Shown here: one piece after another, positions 21,275 through 33,426 of the stretch | Position numbering within the stretch: position 1 is the stretch's first letter | Layout: each line of letters starts with the position of its first letter | Source of the DNA: Ariolimax columbianus | Lineage: Eukaryota; Mollusca; Gastropoda; Stylommatophora; Arionidae | Direction of reading: 5' to 3' | DNA: 64,000 nt | NCBI GenBank assembly: GCA_036924085.1 | Contig: JAVGWX010000007.1 | Coordinates: 104,210,138 to 104,274,137 of the forward strand | The notes under the pieces: generated by a model | The model's database searches: none | What the model saw: only the letters and a program-made list of their open reading frames with translations | What the model was told of the DNA's origin: nothing | Program-made: the position numbers and the translations under genes

Positions 21275-21592
21275 CGGAGCAATCTCCACTTTGGTGGTTT
21301 GGTCTCATGTGTCTCTAGACGGAGCAATCTCCACTTTGGCGGTTTGGTCTCATCTGTCTCTAGACGGAGCAATCTCCACTTTGGTGGTTTGGTCTCATGT
21401 GTCTCTAGACGGAGCAATCTCCACTTTGGTGGTTTGGTCTCATGTGTCTCTAGACGGAGCAATCTCCACTTTGGTGGTTTGGTCTCATGTGTCTCTAGAC
21501 GGAGCAATCTCCACTTTGGCGGTTTGGTCTCATGTGTCTCTAGACGGAGCAATCTCCACTTTGGTGGTTTGGTCTCATGTGTCTCTAGAGAA
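21275..21592. repeat. 45-bp minisatellite x7
   Basis: Seven copies with core ggagcaatctccactttggt. Stop-free in several frames because 45 is a multiple of three. Confidence 0.96.
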
Positions 21593-21635
21593 TGAAGATT
21601 AGCTACACAGCAGTCATGTCAAGCAAAGAGCCAAG

Positions 21636-21950
21636 AGACTGAGGACAACCCAGTCTGCTGGGAGGACAATACAAGACCCCGAGGACAACCCAGTCTGCTG
21701 GGAGGACAATACAAGACCCAGAGGACAACCCAGTCTGCCGAGAGGACAATACAAGATCCCGAGGACAACCCAGTCTGTTGGGAGGACAATACAAGACCCC
21801 GAGGACAACCCAGTCTGCCGAGAGGACAATTCAAGACCCAGAGGACAACCCAGTCTGTTGGGAGGACAATACAAGACCCAGAGGACAACCCAGTCTGCTG
21901 GGAGGACAATACAAGACCCAGAGGACACCCCAGTCTGCTGGGCTGACATT
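21636..21950. repeat. 40-bp minisatellite x8
   Basis: Eight copies with core gaggacaacccagtctgctg and a ctgccgaga variant. Confidence 0.96.
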
Positions 21951-22285
21951 ACCAAGACCCCACCTTAGGTACACTCTTGTGCACCTGAAAATAGGCAGTG
22001 TTACAGTAGCCTATCCAAGTTTGTGACAAAATCTTATGAAAATTCGTTGATCACAGTTTACTGCCATGACAATGCAACAAATGTGGTTTACACACATAAG
22101 AACAAGGCACTACTGCAGGCAAACCAGATCAGACATGCCTCAGGCTACATGCACATTATGTTCAGAGGTTAACCTGTGTCTAGAAACTTGCGACTGTATC
22201 CTGTCTTGGAGAAATGATGATACCAGCCCAAACATTTTTCTGGTCCAACCTGGTATGTTTTCTAGCCTTGAACTGACTAACAAGT
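21951..22285. other. LEO1 intronic sequence
   Basis: Unique sequence. No exon motif found. Confidence 0.4.
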
Positions 22286-22842
22286 TTCAATACAGAACAT
22301 TATTTTGTCTTACTCAATACAGAACACTATTTTATCTTTTCAATACAGAACACTATTTTGTCTTACTCAATACAGAACACTATTTTGTCTTATCAATACA
22401 GAACACTATTTCGTCTTACTCAATACAGAACACTATTTTGTCTTACCCAAAACAGAACACTATTTTGTCTTACCAAAAACAGAACACTATTTTGTCTTAC
22501 TCAATACAGAACACTATTTTGTCTTACTCAAAACAGAACACTATTTTGTCTTACTCAATACAGAACACTATTTTGTCTTACCCAAAACAGAACACTATTT
22601 TGTCTTACCCAAAACAGAACACTATTTTGTCTTACCCAAAACAGAACAGTATTTTGTCTTACCCAAAACAGAACAGTATTTTGTCTTACCCAAAACAGAA
22701 CAGTATTTTGTCTTACCCAAAACAGAACACTATTTTGTCTTACCCAAAACAGAACACTATTTTGTCTTACCCAAAACAGAACAGTATTTTGTCTTACCCA
22801 AAACAGAACAGTATTTTGTCTTACCCAAAACAGAACAGTAAG
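22286..22842. repeat. 27-bp minisatellite
   Basis: About 20 copies with core cagaacactattttgtcttac. Variants: tcaatacag early, ccaaaacag late, and a cagaacagt subtype in the last third. Confidence 0.96.
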
Positions 22843-22883
22843 AGAGCCAGGTACTGGTGGTAAAATTAGAGACATTTATCCTT

Positions 22884-23552
22884 GTGTAAGCACCATGATG
22901 ACCCATAGAAGTGTGTAAGCACCATGATGACCCATAGAAGTGTGTAAGCACCATGATGCCCCATAGAAGTGTGTAAGCACCATGATAACCCATAGAAGTG
23001 TGTAAGCACCATGATAACCCATAGAAGTGTGTAAGCACCATGATAACCCATAGAGGTGTGTAAGCACCATGATAACCCATAGAAGTGTGTAAGCACCATG
23101 ATAACCCATAGAAGTGTGTAAGCACCATGATAACCCATAGAAGTGTGTAAGCACCATGATAACCCATAGAAGTGTGTAAGCACCATGATGACCCATAGAA
23201 GTGTGTAAGCACCATGATGACCCATAGAAGTGTGTAAGCACCATGATAACCCATAGAAGTGTGTAAGCACCATGATAACCCATAGAAGTGTGTAAGCACC
23301 ATGATAACCCATAGAAGTGTGTAAGCACCATGATAACCCATAGAAGTGTGTAAGCACCATGATGACCCATAGAAGTGTGTAAGCACCATGATAACCCATA
23401 GAAGTGTGTAAGCACCATGATAACCCATAGAAGTGTGTAAGCACCATGATAACCCATAGAAGTGTGTAAGCACCATGATGACCCATAGAAGTGTGTAAGC
23501 ACCATGATAACCCATAGAAGTGTGTAAGCACCATGATAACCCATAGAAGTGC
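22884..23552. repeat. 29-bp minisatellite
   Basis: About 23 copies of gtgtgtaagcaccatgataa(cccatagaa). The unit lacks stops in all three minus frames, producing three overlapping open frames of 222-282 codons that are not genes. Confidence 0.97.
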
Positions 23553-23636
23553 TCATGTCTCCCCACATCTTGTTTATACAATGTCCAGAAAGGTCTCTCT
23601 TCCATCCTTTATCTCTTCTGTTGCCCACTTTGTCAA

Positions 23637-23700
23637 TACGAGGGATGCCCAGAAAGTAATGGCCTGTAATTGGTTTTCGTGAAGCTATCTATTTACAATG
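23637..23700 (+). mobile_element. Possible mariner-type terminal sequence
   Basis: cgagggatgcccagaaagta following TA resembles the start of mariner elements (cgagggrygttcaa...agtaatg type). A similar start (gaggcgtgttcaaagagata) occurs at about 29784. No transposase and no matched second end found. Confidence 0.35.
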
Positions 23701-23904
23701 TATTAAAACTAACAAGACGTCGCAGCGCGGGCTGGGTAGCCTTCTCATCCATTAACACAGTCCTGGATGGTTGACAAGACCAGAACCTACATGCCTCTTC
23801 TCAATTCCACTGTTCTTGCTGCGATGTGCACAGTGCAGAGACATGGACACTTGCAAAAGCACTAGAGGATAAATTGAGAATGACCCAGAACTCTCTTGAG
23901 AGAT

Positions 23905-24545
23905 GCTTGGTCGGATCACCCTCTGTGATCTCCATCTAATTTAGCCCCATCAAGTCACCCTCTGTGATCTCCATCTAATTTAGCCCCATCAAGTCACCCT
24001 CTCGGATCACCGCCTAGTTTAGTCTCATCGTCACCCTCTGTGATCCCCCTCTAGTTTATCATCATCAAGTCACCCTCTAGTTTAGTCCCATCAAGTCACC
24101 CTTTGTGATCACCACCTACTTTAGCCTCATCAAGTCACCCTTTGTGATCACCACCTACTTTAGCCCCATCAAGTCACCCTCTGTGATCACCACCTACTTT
24201 AGCCCCATCAAGTCACCCTTTGTGATCACCACCTACTTTAGCCCCATCAAGTCACCCTTTGTGATCACCACCTACTTTAGCCCCATCAAGTCATCCTCTG
24301 TAATCACCCCCTTAGCCCCATCAAGTCACTGTGATCACCTTAGCCCCATCAAGTCACCCTCTGTGATCACCACCTTAGCCCCATCAAGTCACCCTCTGTG
24401 ATCACCACCTACTTTAGCCCCATCAAGTCATCCTCTGTAATCACCACCTTAGCCCCATCAAGTCACTGTGATCACCTTAGCCCCATCAAGTCACCCTCTG
24501 TGATCACCACCTTAGCCCCATCAAGTCACCCTCTATGATCACCCC
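23905..24545. repeat. ~39-bp minisatellite, irregular
   Basis: About 17 copies with core agccccatcaagtcaccctc; units vary from about 27 to 39 bp through deletions of cacctacttt. Just 3' of the 42-nt LEO1 exon in gene orientation. Confidence 0.93.
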
Positions 24546-24714
24546 CTAGATCAGCGCATGACTGTATATTCCGTATCCACAGATGATCTTAATATCCAGT
24601 GATTGTTCTACCATCCATTATCTGATGCACTTGCCAGCAAGGAGTCTCTTCAGCTGCCCAACAATGAAGCAAAGACATACAATGGAATGTCAGACACAAC
24701 ATGATGATGATTAC

Positions 24715-24756
24715 CTGGTGAAGATCCGTCACTCCCAGCACTGCTTGCTCTGCTCC
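24715..24756 (-). CDS. LEO1: LEO1 micro-exon, 42 nt
   Basis: Acceptor ttgctag and donor CACCAG|gtaatc; phase 1 in, phase 1 out. Peptide GSRASSAGSDGSSP continues the serine-rich disordered region. It is supported by in-frame joining to 27567-27919 upstream and 19751-19897 downstream, and by serine-rich composition. Its small size makes prediction tools likely to miss it. Confidence 0.75.
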
Positions 24757-24824
24757 CTAGCAATGGCAATAATATACAAATATAGGTCAGCAAATGTTTT
24801 ACAGTGACAGTTGATCAGTCACAA

Positions 24825-25245
24825 CTAGAGTTCAGTATTACTGCAGTACCGTTCACATTGGACTAGAGTTCAGTATTACTGCAGTACCGTTCACATTGGA
24901 CTAGAGTTCAGTATTACTGGGGTACCGTTCACATTGGACTAGAGTTCAGTATTACTGCAGTACCATTCACATTGGACTAAAGTTCAGTATTACTGCAGTA
25001 CCGTTCACATTGGACTAGAGTTCAGTATTACTGCAGAACCATTCACATTGGACTAGAGTTCAGTATTACTGCAGTACCATTCACATTGGACTAAAGTTCA
25101 GTATTACTGCAGAACCATTCACATTGGACTAGAGTTCAGTATTACTGCAGTACCGTTCACATTGGATTGGAGTTCAGTATTACTGCAGTACCGTTCACAT
25201 TGGATTGGAGTTCAGTATTACTGCAGTACCGTTCACATTGGACTG
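24825..25245. repeat. 38-bp minisatellite
   Basis: About 11 copies with core gagttcagtattactgcagt. Confidence 0.95.
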
Positions 25246-25438
25246 ATGTCTAAAATGTGCAAGTCAAATGAAAACACCAAGTCACTAGACATGAAAATCC
25301 CTGAATTCCTAACTCTAGACCTTGCAAACAATACACTAAAAGTGAACAGCCAAACCCTTTCATTTGTGTGCCACCAGATGATGCACCAAGACAGACAGTC
25401 TTTCTCACATTACACATGAATTTCTCGTCAGCTCCTTA

Positions 25439-25665
25439 TACATTACTTTAACGTCTTTATACTGGTTTAGAAGACCCTGCACAGTCTGTATACAACCAGT
25501 TTCATTTACATCACCTTGCTCTAAAAGCTATGCGCATCCAATTTATTCTTAAATGCATTAATTGTTCCTGCCTCCACTACCTCCAGTGGCAATGCATTCC
25601 AAGCATTCACCACTCTCTGACTAACAAAATATTTCCTGATATTTATATTACAACCTATCAGTTTC
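25439..25665 (-). mobile_element. CR1-like LINE 3' end
   Basis: The minus strand reads RKYFVSQRVVNAWNALPLEV VEAGTINAFKNKLDAHSF and stops, then shares a 3' UTR with copies at 45530-45690 and 48600-48910. Severely 5'-truncated. Confidence 0.85.
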
Positions 25666-25845
25666 TTCTATATTATTACCTCATCAATTTCTAATATATT
25701 ATTACCTCATCAATTTCTAATATATTATTACCTCATCTTTTCCTTATAATCATGACCTAATGAATTTCTCATCAGTTTCTTATTTTTTATGACCTCATCA
25801 ATTTCTAATATATCATGACCTCATCAGCTTCTTATATATACAGGT
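25666..25845. repeat. AT-rich ~26-bp repeat
   Basis: Degenerate copies of ttacctcatcaatttctaat, directly beyond the CR1 fragment. Confidence 0.75.
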
Positions 25846-26017
25846 AATGACATTTTGTTTTTTTGTGTCCGTGCATATAAAATCCTAAAAACATATGTAC
25901 ACTACAATCTCCTGAGTGCGCAACCGTGCTGGACCTAAAGAAACTATAATCAAGCCAAATGAATTGACCCTTTTCTTATGCTGACTGACAATGTAAATTT
26001 GAAAATGAGGTTTATTA

Positions 26018-26398
26018 TTGGAGAAAGGCTGAAAGAGATAGAGAAGGTCTGAAAGAGATAGAGAAAGGCTGAAAGAGAGAGAGAAAGGCTGAAAGAGAGA
26101 GAGAAAGGCTGAGAGAGATAGAAAAAGGCTGAAAGAAATAGTAAAAGGCTGAAAGAAATAGAGAAAGGCTGAAAGAGAGAGAGAAAGGCTGAAAGAGAGA
26201 GAAAGTCTGAAAGAGAGAGAAAGGCTGAAAGAGATAGAGAAAGGCTGAAAGAGATGGAGAAAGGCTGAAAGAGATGGAGAAAGGCTAAAAGCGATAGTAA
26301 AAGGCTGAAAGAGATAGAGAAAGTCTGAAAGAGATAGAGAAAGTCTGAAAGAGATAGAGAAAGTCTGAAAGAGATAGAGAAAGTCTGAAAGAGATAGT
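26018..26398. repeat. 21-bp purine-only-like minisatellite
   Basis: About 18 copies of gaaaggctgaaagagataga. The plus strand is overwhelmingly purine for about 380 bp, and the minus frames read F/S/L-rich artefacts. Confidence 0.95.
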
Positions 26399-26639
26399 GG
26401 AAATTCATCATCTGATTCTTCAACAATTTCATCAAAGTCAAGAAACAATAAAATCTAGAATACACTGTCTTCCACAAGCAGAAACAGGCTTCAATTATTT
26501 AGTAAACCATGTTGTAGGTGCACATGTAGCCAGCCAGACGTGTTTTGTTGGACTTGTAGTAGTGTGGCAACATTTGATCACATTTCCTTATGTGCCCAGG
26601 ACCGATAGATCATCATACGCTTTAACTGACCAGCTTCTT

Positions 26640-27175
26640 CCGCTGCTAACAAAACCTCATCAGCCCCCCAACAAAACCTCATCAGCCCCCAACAAAACCT
26701 CATCAGCCCCCAAACAAAACCTCAACAGCCCCCAACAAAACCTCATCAGCCACTAACAAAACCTCATCAGCCACTAACAAAACCTCATCAGCCACTAACA
26801 AAACCTCATCAGCCCCCCAACAAAACCTCATCAGCCACTAACAAAACCTCATCAGCCCCCCAACAAAACCTCATCAGCCACTAACAAAACCTCATCAGCC
26901 CCCAACAAAACCTCATCAGCCACTAACAAAACCTCATCAGCCACTAACAAAACCTCATCAGCCCCCAACAAAACCTCAACAGCCCCTAACAAAACCTCAT
27001 CAGCCACTAACAAACCTCATCAGACCCTAACAAACCTCATCAGACCATAACAAACCTCCTCAGACGCTAACAAACCTCATCAGACCCTAACAAACCTCTT
27101 CAGACGCTAACAAACCTCAACAGCCCCTAACAAGCCTCAACAGCCCCTAACAAGCCTCAACATCCCCTAACAAGC
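26640..27175. repeat. 17-21-bp minisatellite
   Basis: About 28 copies of aacaaaacctcatcagccac with ccccc, cacta and ccct variants. The unit shortens toward the 3' end. Confidence 0.95.
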
Positions 27176-27566
27176 ATGCTAGCACATCTATAGCAGTTTT
27201 CAAGCCAGGATATGAATTTCCCTCATTAGCAATGAAGGTCATAGGTGACCATTTCTTCTAGTACAGAGGTCGTTTCATCAACATGAAACATTGGTACCAT
27301 AGCTCAGTGTGGAATATTGATCTATGCCTAATATATGCCTTTCTATATAAAATGACAATAGATTTTGATACCTGAGATTCTTCCCTTAAATTCAACAAAG
27401 TTGTAATTTGTCCCGCTATTTGATCTGGGATGTGCAAACCTTCATTGCTGTGTTACACATGTATTATTGATACACAATAAGTTACAAAATATGTGCACAC
27501 ACATTGTTACACAATAAGTAAGTACACACTGCTACTCAATGAAAAGTTGTTAGCTGATTCCTTTAC
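27176..27566. other. LEO1 intronic sequence
   Basis: Unique AT-rich intron up to the donor of the next LEO1 exon. Nothing recognised. Confidence 0.5.
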
Positions 27567-27919
27567 CTGCACGGCTGCTGTGTGCTGACCCACTTCTTGA
27601 ACTGCCACTTCTGCTCTTGTGATCATCTCCGGAACTACCACTTCTGTGGCTTCCTACAGGGCTTGCACTTTGACCTCTGTGGCTACCCGGACGACTACCA
27701 CTCCGGCTTCTACTACCACTCCTGCTCTTGTGGCTACCAGCTTGACTACCACTCCTGCTCTTGTGACTACCAGCATGACTACCACTCCTGCTCCTGTGGC
27801 TACCAGCATGACTACCACTCCTGCTCCTGTGGCTACCAGGAGTTGCACTTCTGCTTCTTTGACTCCCGCTTTTTTGACTGCCTGCTGGGCTAACACTTCT
27901 GCTCACATTGCTGCCACTT
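27567..27919 (-). CDS. LEO1: LEO1 exon: SR/GSH-repeat region
   Basis: Acceptor tttttcag and donor GTGCAG|gtaaag; phase 2 in, phase 1 out, 353 nt. Encodes a basic Ser/Arg/Gly/His-rich disordered segment: SNVSRSVSPAGSQKSGSQRS RSATPGSHRSRSGSHAG and further HAGSHRSRSG-type repeats. The DNA underlying it is itself a degenerate tandem repeat. Vertebrate LEO1 also has a repetitive disordered N-terminus, but built from acidic Ser/Asp/Glu units; the basic character here is unusual. Identity rests on in-frame splicing to clear LEO1 exons downstream. Confidence 0.78.
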
Positions 27920-27939
27920 CTGAAAAACAGTCATTGTGA

Positions 27940-28020
27940 AACAGCTGCACAACAATTTGAAACCTTAGGTTTGCTCTAATTGTGAAACAGCTGCACAACA
28001 ATTTGAAACCTTAGGTTTGC
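27940..28020. repeat. Two-copy direct repeat
   Basis: Two adjacent ~47-bp copies with core gaaacagctgcacaacaatt, just upstream of the LEO1 exon acceptor. Confidence 0.85.
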
Positions 28021-29374
28021 TATTCATCCATTCATTCATAGACACCTCAGTTTTTGCAGACCATGCGCATGGCACCCTGTGAGTAGCCTCTCAGAGCGCA
28101 AGCCTGGGTGCTGATTATGGAGACACTGGGCTGCCCAAACTGCAGGATCCTTCTCTCGGCCTTGCTGGTGTATCCAAAGGAATGCAAAGCATGGTAATTT
28201 GGCACCAGCTCACCTGCAGGAATGAGTTCACAATTTTGAAACCATCCACCTTAGGTGCTACCACTCCGGGTTTTCTGTCTGGGTTTACTCCCGTAGCCCT
28301 ACCCTCTCCCAAGGTTTCCACAAGGCAGTGGAGTCGTTGCCCGCAGATGCTAGTTGCTCGAGACATCCGATGATACTCTCATCATCCCAAGACTAGCGAG
28401 CACTCTCTGGGACTTGTGGGTTTAAAATCAGTTCCTCCTCTCCTAGCCAAGATGCCTCAACAGGCTAACGAGCTTCGTCTACTCGGGGTTAGAGTCAGAG
28501 TTTACCTTCTCTTAGATTAGCTGCCAATCAAGGCTAATGAGCCCAATCTGCCCGCCCAGGTATACTACCGGGTACTTGGTCGCGCCCCACAGCAGGACCT
28601 GTAAGAAACAGGGAGCCCCTCATGAAGGTGCTGTTTGGGACACAATAATGTAGGAGAGGCCATTGGCATGGAAACACCTACCCGGCAAGTCGAACAGTGA
28701 ATCCAGCGGCGATCTCTACACCTGGAAAGGAGAGGCTATATCAGACGCTTCATTTTCCTTTAACGAGCGGGACGTCCAGCCCATACCTTGCTACCCCCCT
28801 GGGTTTGCTATGACAAGAAATCAGAGCCACATATCCAGTTCCAACAAAGAAAGCACAGTCATCCAGTATTGCAGTCTTCATTAAGTCAATATTTACACTA
28901 CATACACTAATAACATATCTACAATCTAACAACCAAGAAGTTACAAAGCTGGCTTAGATGATTGACAGGACACAGAGAGCACACAACATCAAAGTCCCCT
29001 GCAATGGATTTCAGGAGATACAGACATATCAGGCAATGAGAAGAGACAAACAGACAAATAAACACACCAGCCAACATGAAGACAGACTAGCAAAACTAGG
29101 AACAAGCATAGTTCAAATAAACACATAAGTCAAAATGCAGAAAGCAAAACAGATATTTCAAAACAAATTTAAAGATGAATGTCTGAACCAATGAATTGGC
29201 CATCTAGGTGTGCTGTTTATAAAGAACAAGTTTGTCAATAGTAAACTAAAGAGTAAGTAAAGATCCTATCAGGCCATGCGGCATATAGGAAATATGGAGT
29301 TAGACCCATATTATTTGGTGAAAAACTGCACACAATGGGTGATGTGGTCAGCATCAAATCGTCTGTCAAAAGAG
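28021..29374. other. LEO1 intronic sequence with an unclassified GC-richer block
   Basis: 28040-28830 is GC-richer than its surroundings and resembles neither intron nor array; it may be an old unclassified transposon. 28930-29370 is AT-rich unique sequence. No exon found. Confidence 0.3.
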
Positions 29375-29665
29375 GTGATCAATGAAAGTGAGAAGTCTGT
29401 CAATAGAGGTGATCAATAAAAGTGACCTTGTCAGAAGTCTGTCAATAGAGGTGATCAATAAAAGTGAGCTTGTTAGAAGTCTGGCAATAGAGGTGATCAA
29501 TGAAATTGAGCTGTCAGAAGTCTGGCAATAGAGGTGATCAATAAAAGTGACCTTGTCAGAAGTCTGTCAATAGAGGTGATCAATAAAAGTGAGCTTGTTA
29601 GAAGTCTGGCAATAGAGGTGATCAATGAAATTGAGCAGTCAGAAGTCTGTCAATAGAGGGGATCC
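29375..29665. repeat. ~42-bp minisatellite
   Basis: Seven imperfect copies with core gtcaatagaggtgatcaata; length varies. Confidence 0.92.
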
Positions 29666-30109
29666 AATGTATTGATGACACTTACAACAGTGAATACTTG
29701 TACATAACCAAGCAATTTGCAAAATATGATATAAAGATATTTACAACATAGCTAGAAACAGGTGAGTATGAAGACTATGATATGAGGCGTGTTCAAAGAG
29801 ATACATGATCAAATATTCCAGATCAAGAAATCCTCAAATTGTGTGCAAGTTAAGACACAGCAACGTTCAACTTGAGAATCATTTCCCCAAGGTCACCGTT
29901 GTTATGGTATAGGGAATTGGAAACAAGTGAACGGATTTTTATAGAGGAAAATGTCAATAGGTAACCGTGAAATGGAGCATGATTTGTGCCAGGTTCAACA
30001 AGTTGGATCACATGATTAGCTTTTGTCAGCAACCAAGAAATGAGGGAAGAGTTTAGGAGGCATATTTAAGCTGGGGTAGAGATGGCTCAGGACAAACCGA
30101 AGCAGGGCA
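29666..30109. other. LEO1 intronic sequence
   Basis: Unique sequence; a mariner-like terminal motif occurs at about 29784. No exon seen. Confidence 0.4.
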
Positions 30110-30525
30110 GGCAGACAGATCTTGACAGCAGAATCAGACCAGCCTACAGCAGCCTGAGTGAGTGTCAATGAGAGATCTTGACAGCAGAATCAGACCAGCC
30201 TACAGCAGCCTGAGTGAGTGTCAATGAGAGATCTTGACAGCAGAATCAGGCCAGCCTACAGCAGCCTGAGTGAGTGTCAATGAGAGATCTTGACAGCAGA
30301 ATCAGACCAGCCTACAGCAGCCTGAGTGAGTGTCAATGAGAGATCTTGACAGCAGAATCAGACCAGCCTACAGCTGAATCAGACCAGTCTACAGCAGCCT
30401 GAGTGAGTGTCAATGACAGATCTTGACAGCAGAATCAGACCAGCCTACAGCAGAATCAGACCAGCCTACAGCAGAATCAGACCAGTCTACAGCAGCCTGA
30501 GTGAGTGTCAATGAGATATCTTGAC
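30110..30525. repeat. ~62-bp minisatellite with internal subrepeat
   Basis: About seven copies with core cttgacagcagaatcagacc; the 22-bp subunit agaatcagaccagcctacag is itself multiplied near the 3' end. Confidence 0.93.
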
Positions 30526-30664
30526 AGACAGATTGCCTGTTGACTTGGTTGATTGACTTTTGACAGACCATCCAACAAAGTAAGTAGCAGTGACAAATGA
30601 GAGTGACCTTGTCCCAGAGACCACCATTGCTCACCATACGCATATTTTCATTAATATGGATCGT

Positions 30665-31218
30665 GACATAAAGTCAAAGAGTGGCTAAGTCAGTATGAAC
30701 GAAACATGTTTCCCCTAAACACAAAGTCAAAGAGTGACTAAGTCAGTACGAACGAAACATGTTTCCCCTAAATACAAAGTCAAAGAGTGACTAAGTCAGT
30801 ATGAACGAAACATGTTTCCCCTAAACACAAAGTCAAAGAGTGACTAAGTCAGTTTGAACGAAACATGTTTCCCCTAAACACAAAGTCAAAGAGTGACTAA
30901 GTCAGTATGAACGAAACATGTTTCCCCTAAACACAAAGTCAAAGAGTGACTAAGTCAGTACGAACGAAACATGTTTCCCCTAAATACAAAGTCAAAGAGT
31001 GACTAAGTCAGTATGAACGAAACATGTTTCCCCTAAACACAAAGTCAAAGAGTGACTAAGTCAGTTTGAACGAAACATGTTTCCCCTAAACACAAAGTCA
31101 AAGAGTGACTAAGTCAGTACGAACGAAACATGTTTCCCCTAAACACAAAGTCAAAGAGTGACTAAGTCAGTATGAACGAAACATGTTTCCCCTAAACACA
31201 AAGTCAAAGAGTGACTAC
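30665..31218. repeat. 53-bp minisatellite
   Basis: About ten copies with core agtcaaagagtgactaagtc; variants (tacgaac, tatgaac, tttgaac) recur in a block order that suggests duplication of multi-unit segments. Confidence 0.95.
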
Positions 31219-31479
31219 ATCCGAACGACAAAACATTTATAACCAACCCAAGACCTCGAGCCAGACTCAAGTCAGTTTTTATTTCTCTGGGAAATCAGAT
31301 TGTGTTGGATAGGTTGCAATACGAGACATGAAAGTCTTCTACGGAAGATATGAGTGGACAAGATTCAGTAGAAAACAGGAAGGGGAACGAGCAAGACTCA
31401 CCTTTACATCTCAGGTATGCAGAGACATCAAAGTACGGATCTATGCTGAAATGAAGAGAGCTGCAGAGGATAAGGTCAA

Positions 31480-32003
31480 ATGCAGAGAGATAATCAGACA
31501 ACTTTACAATCAGTCTCTTGACTGATTAACCACAGGATAGGGTCAAATGGAAAGAGATAATCAGACAACTTTACAATCAGTCTCTTGACTGATTAACCAC
31601 AGGATAGGGTCAAATGGAAAGAGATAATCAGACAACTTTACAATCAGTCTCTTGACTGATTAACCACAGGATAGGGTCAAATGGAAAGAGATAATCAGAC
31701 AACTTTACAATCAGTCTCTTGACTGATTAACCACAGGATAGGGTCAAATGGAAAGAGATAATCAGACAACTTTACAATCAGTCTCTTGACTGATTAACCA
31801 GAGGATAGGGTCAAATGGAGAGAGATAATCAGACAACTTTACAATCAGTCTCTTGACTGATTAACCACAGGATAGGGTCAAATGGAAAGAGATAATCAGA
31901 CAACTTTACAATCAGTCTCTTGACTGATTAACCAGAGGATAGGGTCAATTGGAGAGAGATAATCAGACAACTTTACAATCAGTCTCTTGACTGATTAACC
32001 AGA
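31480..32003. repeat. 67-bp minisatellite
   Basis: About eight copies with core gataatcagacaactttaca, nearly identical. Confidence 0.95.
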
Positions 32004-32159
32004 TGATGATATAAAGGACGTCAAGAGTAGTAAGTAAAAGATCACAATGGAAATGCTGCAGAGAACAGAGGAGATACATGATTAATATAACGTAAAGAGC
32101 AACAAATCTATCAATTTTTGTGTGTTAAGAAAACCCATTACAAAATAATCTCAGCTGAC

Positions 32160-32397
32160 CTGTGACTTCCACTTCTGTGGCTGCCAGGTGGGTGGTCTGG
32201 TCGACTACTTTTAGGACTCCCACTTCTGCTGCGATGGCTACCGGCTGGACTGACTGGCTGGGAAACTACAGGACTGCCTGGCTGAGAGCCTGCAACACTG
32301 GCTGGCTGTGAGACTGCAGGACTGGCTGGGTGGGAGACCGCGGGACTGCCTACTTGGGACACTGCGGGACTGGCTGGCTGGGAGACTGCAGGGCTGC
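32160..32397 (-). CDS. LEO1: LEO1 exon: SPAVSQ-repeat region
   Basis: Acceptor tttcttag and donor TCACAG|gtcagc; phase 1 in, phase 2 out, 238 nt. Peptide GSPAVSQPASPAVSQVGSPA, then PVSPAGSHRSRSGSPKSS and PGSHRSGSHR. Ser/Pro/Val/Gln repeats grade into GSHRS repeats. It is assigned by phase continuity between 36270-37026 and 27567-27919 and by shared composition, not by direct orthologue similarity. Confidence 0.72.
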
Positions 32398-32579
32398 CTA
32401 AGAAAGAAAGCAGGTGAAATAAAAGTGCCCATAGTAGATGCATTGTCCTTCATTAATTAATTTGCAATTTCCTTTCCAGTTATTAGACCAGCAAATGACA
32501 AAACCAGAAGTTCAGATCATCACTACACGATGTCAAAGTATGTAGACAATCAAACCTGGCATCAGGCAACCCACTTTTC
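32398..32579. other. LEO1 intronic sequence
   Basis: Unique AT-rich intron. Nothing recognised. Confidence 0.5.
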
Positions 32580-33370
32580 ATACCTAAAAAGAAGATTACA
32601 TTTTTAAAAGTAAACAACAACATAAACCAAAGACAACAGATCAATATGGGACTCTTCAAGAGCAAGGACATACAAGATAAATGTAAAGTCACAATATCAA
32701 ATAGTTATCATGTGTTACCACAACTAGAAGAAATACAGGATATAGAAGAGCACAGGCAACAGATACACAATATATGGAACGAGGCTTGTGAAGAAGTTTT
32801 GGAAAAAGAGAACGCTATAGACAAATTTTAAAAAGATGGATTTGAACAGAACAGATGAAGAAATGGACTGCACATTTGGAAGAGACCAGCTCCGTAAGAT
32901 CCCCCAGACATTCAGCAGAAACAGAGCTGTGCAGGAGAATTGCGAGAAACCAAGCAACAAATAAATGAAGAAAGCCGTAATGTCTGTGAGAGATGGTAAC
33001 GCCACTGACCCAGATGATATCTGAGCAGAAACAATCAAAGCAGACAATGATACTTTAACAGATATTATACAAATTACTTGGTAAAGTTTGGAAAAGAGTA
33101 GCAATACCAGCAGACTTGAAAGAAGGCAATGTAGTAAAGTTGCTAAAGAGCGGAGATTTGCAAAAGTGTTCAGACTATGGAAGAAGAATGTTATTATCAA
33201 CCAAATGCAAGAGACATTTGATAGCGTGAAAGAACAATAGAGGCCAATCTGTCATGAAACAAGGAAGATATGGATAGAGTTGGAATAGATATCCCAGGAT
33301 AGGAGAACATGACATGCATATATTTGATTTGATAAAACCAGTAAACTATGAATTGTTTTCCGTTATCACT
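32580..33370 (+). mobile_element. Degenerate LINE relic (linker and N-terminal RT region)
   Basis: The plus strand encodes LFKSKDIQDKCKVTISN and IEEHRQQIHNIWNEACEEVL, typical of the region between endonuclease and RT in RTE/L2-like LINEs. The rest is broken by stops and frameshifts (DGNATDPDDI, ADLKEGNVVKLLKSGD, CSDYGRRMLLS). Confidence 0.75.
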
Positions 33371-33426
33371 TTCAAATTAACCAGTATAAGAAAATAATCA
33401 AGAAAATGTTGAAGGCATAGCACTAG

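Noticed and set aside
21636..21950. CRISPR array
   Set aside because: Units are head-to-tail with no unique spacers, no cas genes are present, and the host is a eukaryote. The same applies to the other arrays.
22757..23628. Three overlapping minus-strand open frames of 222-282 codons
   Set aside because: The 29-bp repeat unit has no stop in any minus frame; all three frames are open through simple repetition. No start context, splice sites or composition typical of protein.
26397..26756. 119-codon frame ending in a PNKTSSAPN-like repeat
   Set aside because: Runs into the 17-21-bp array and has no recognisable domain.
31328..31525. 65-codon plus-strand frame at the edge of the 67-bp array
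   Set aside because: Partly made of the repeat unit; no recognisable motif or splice support.
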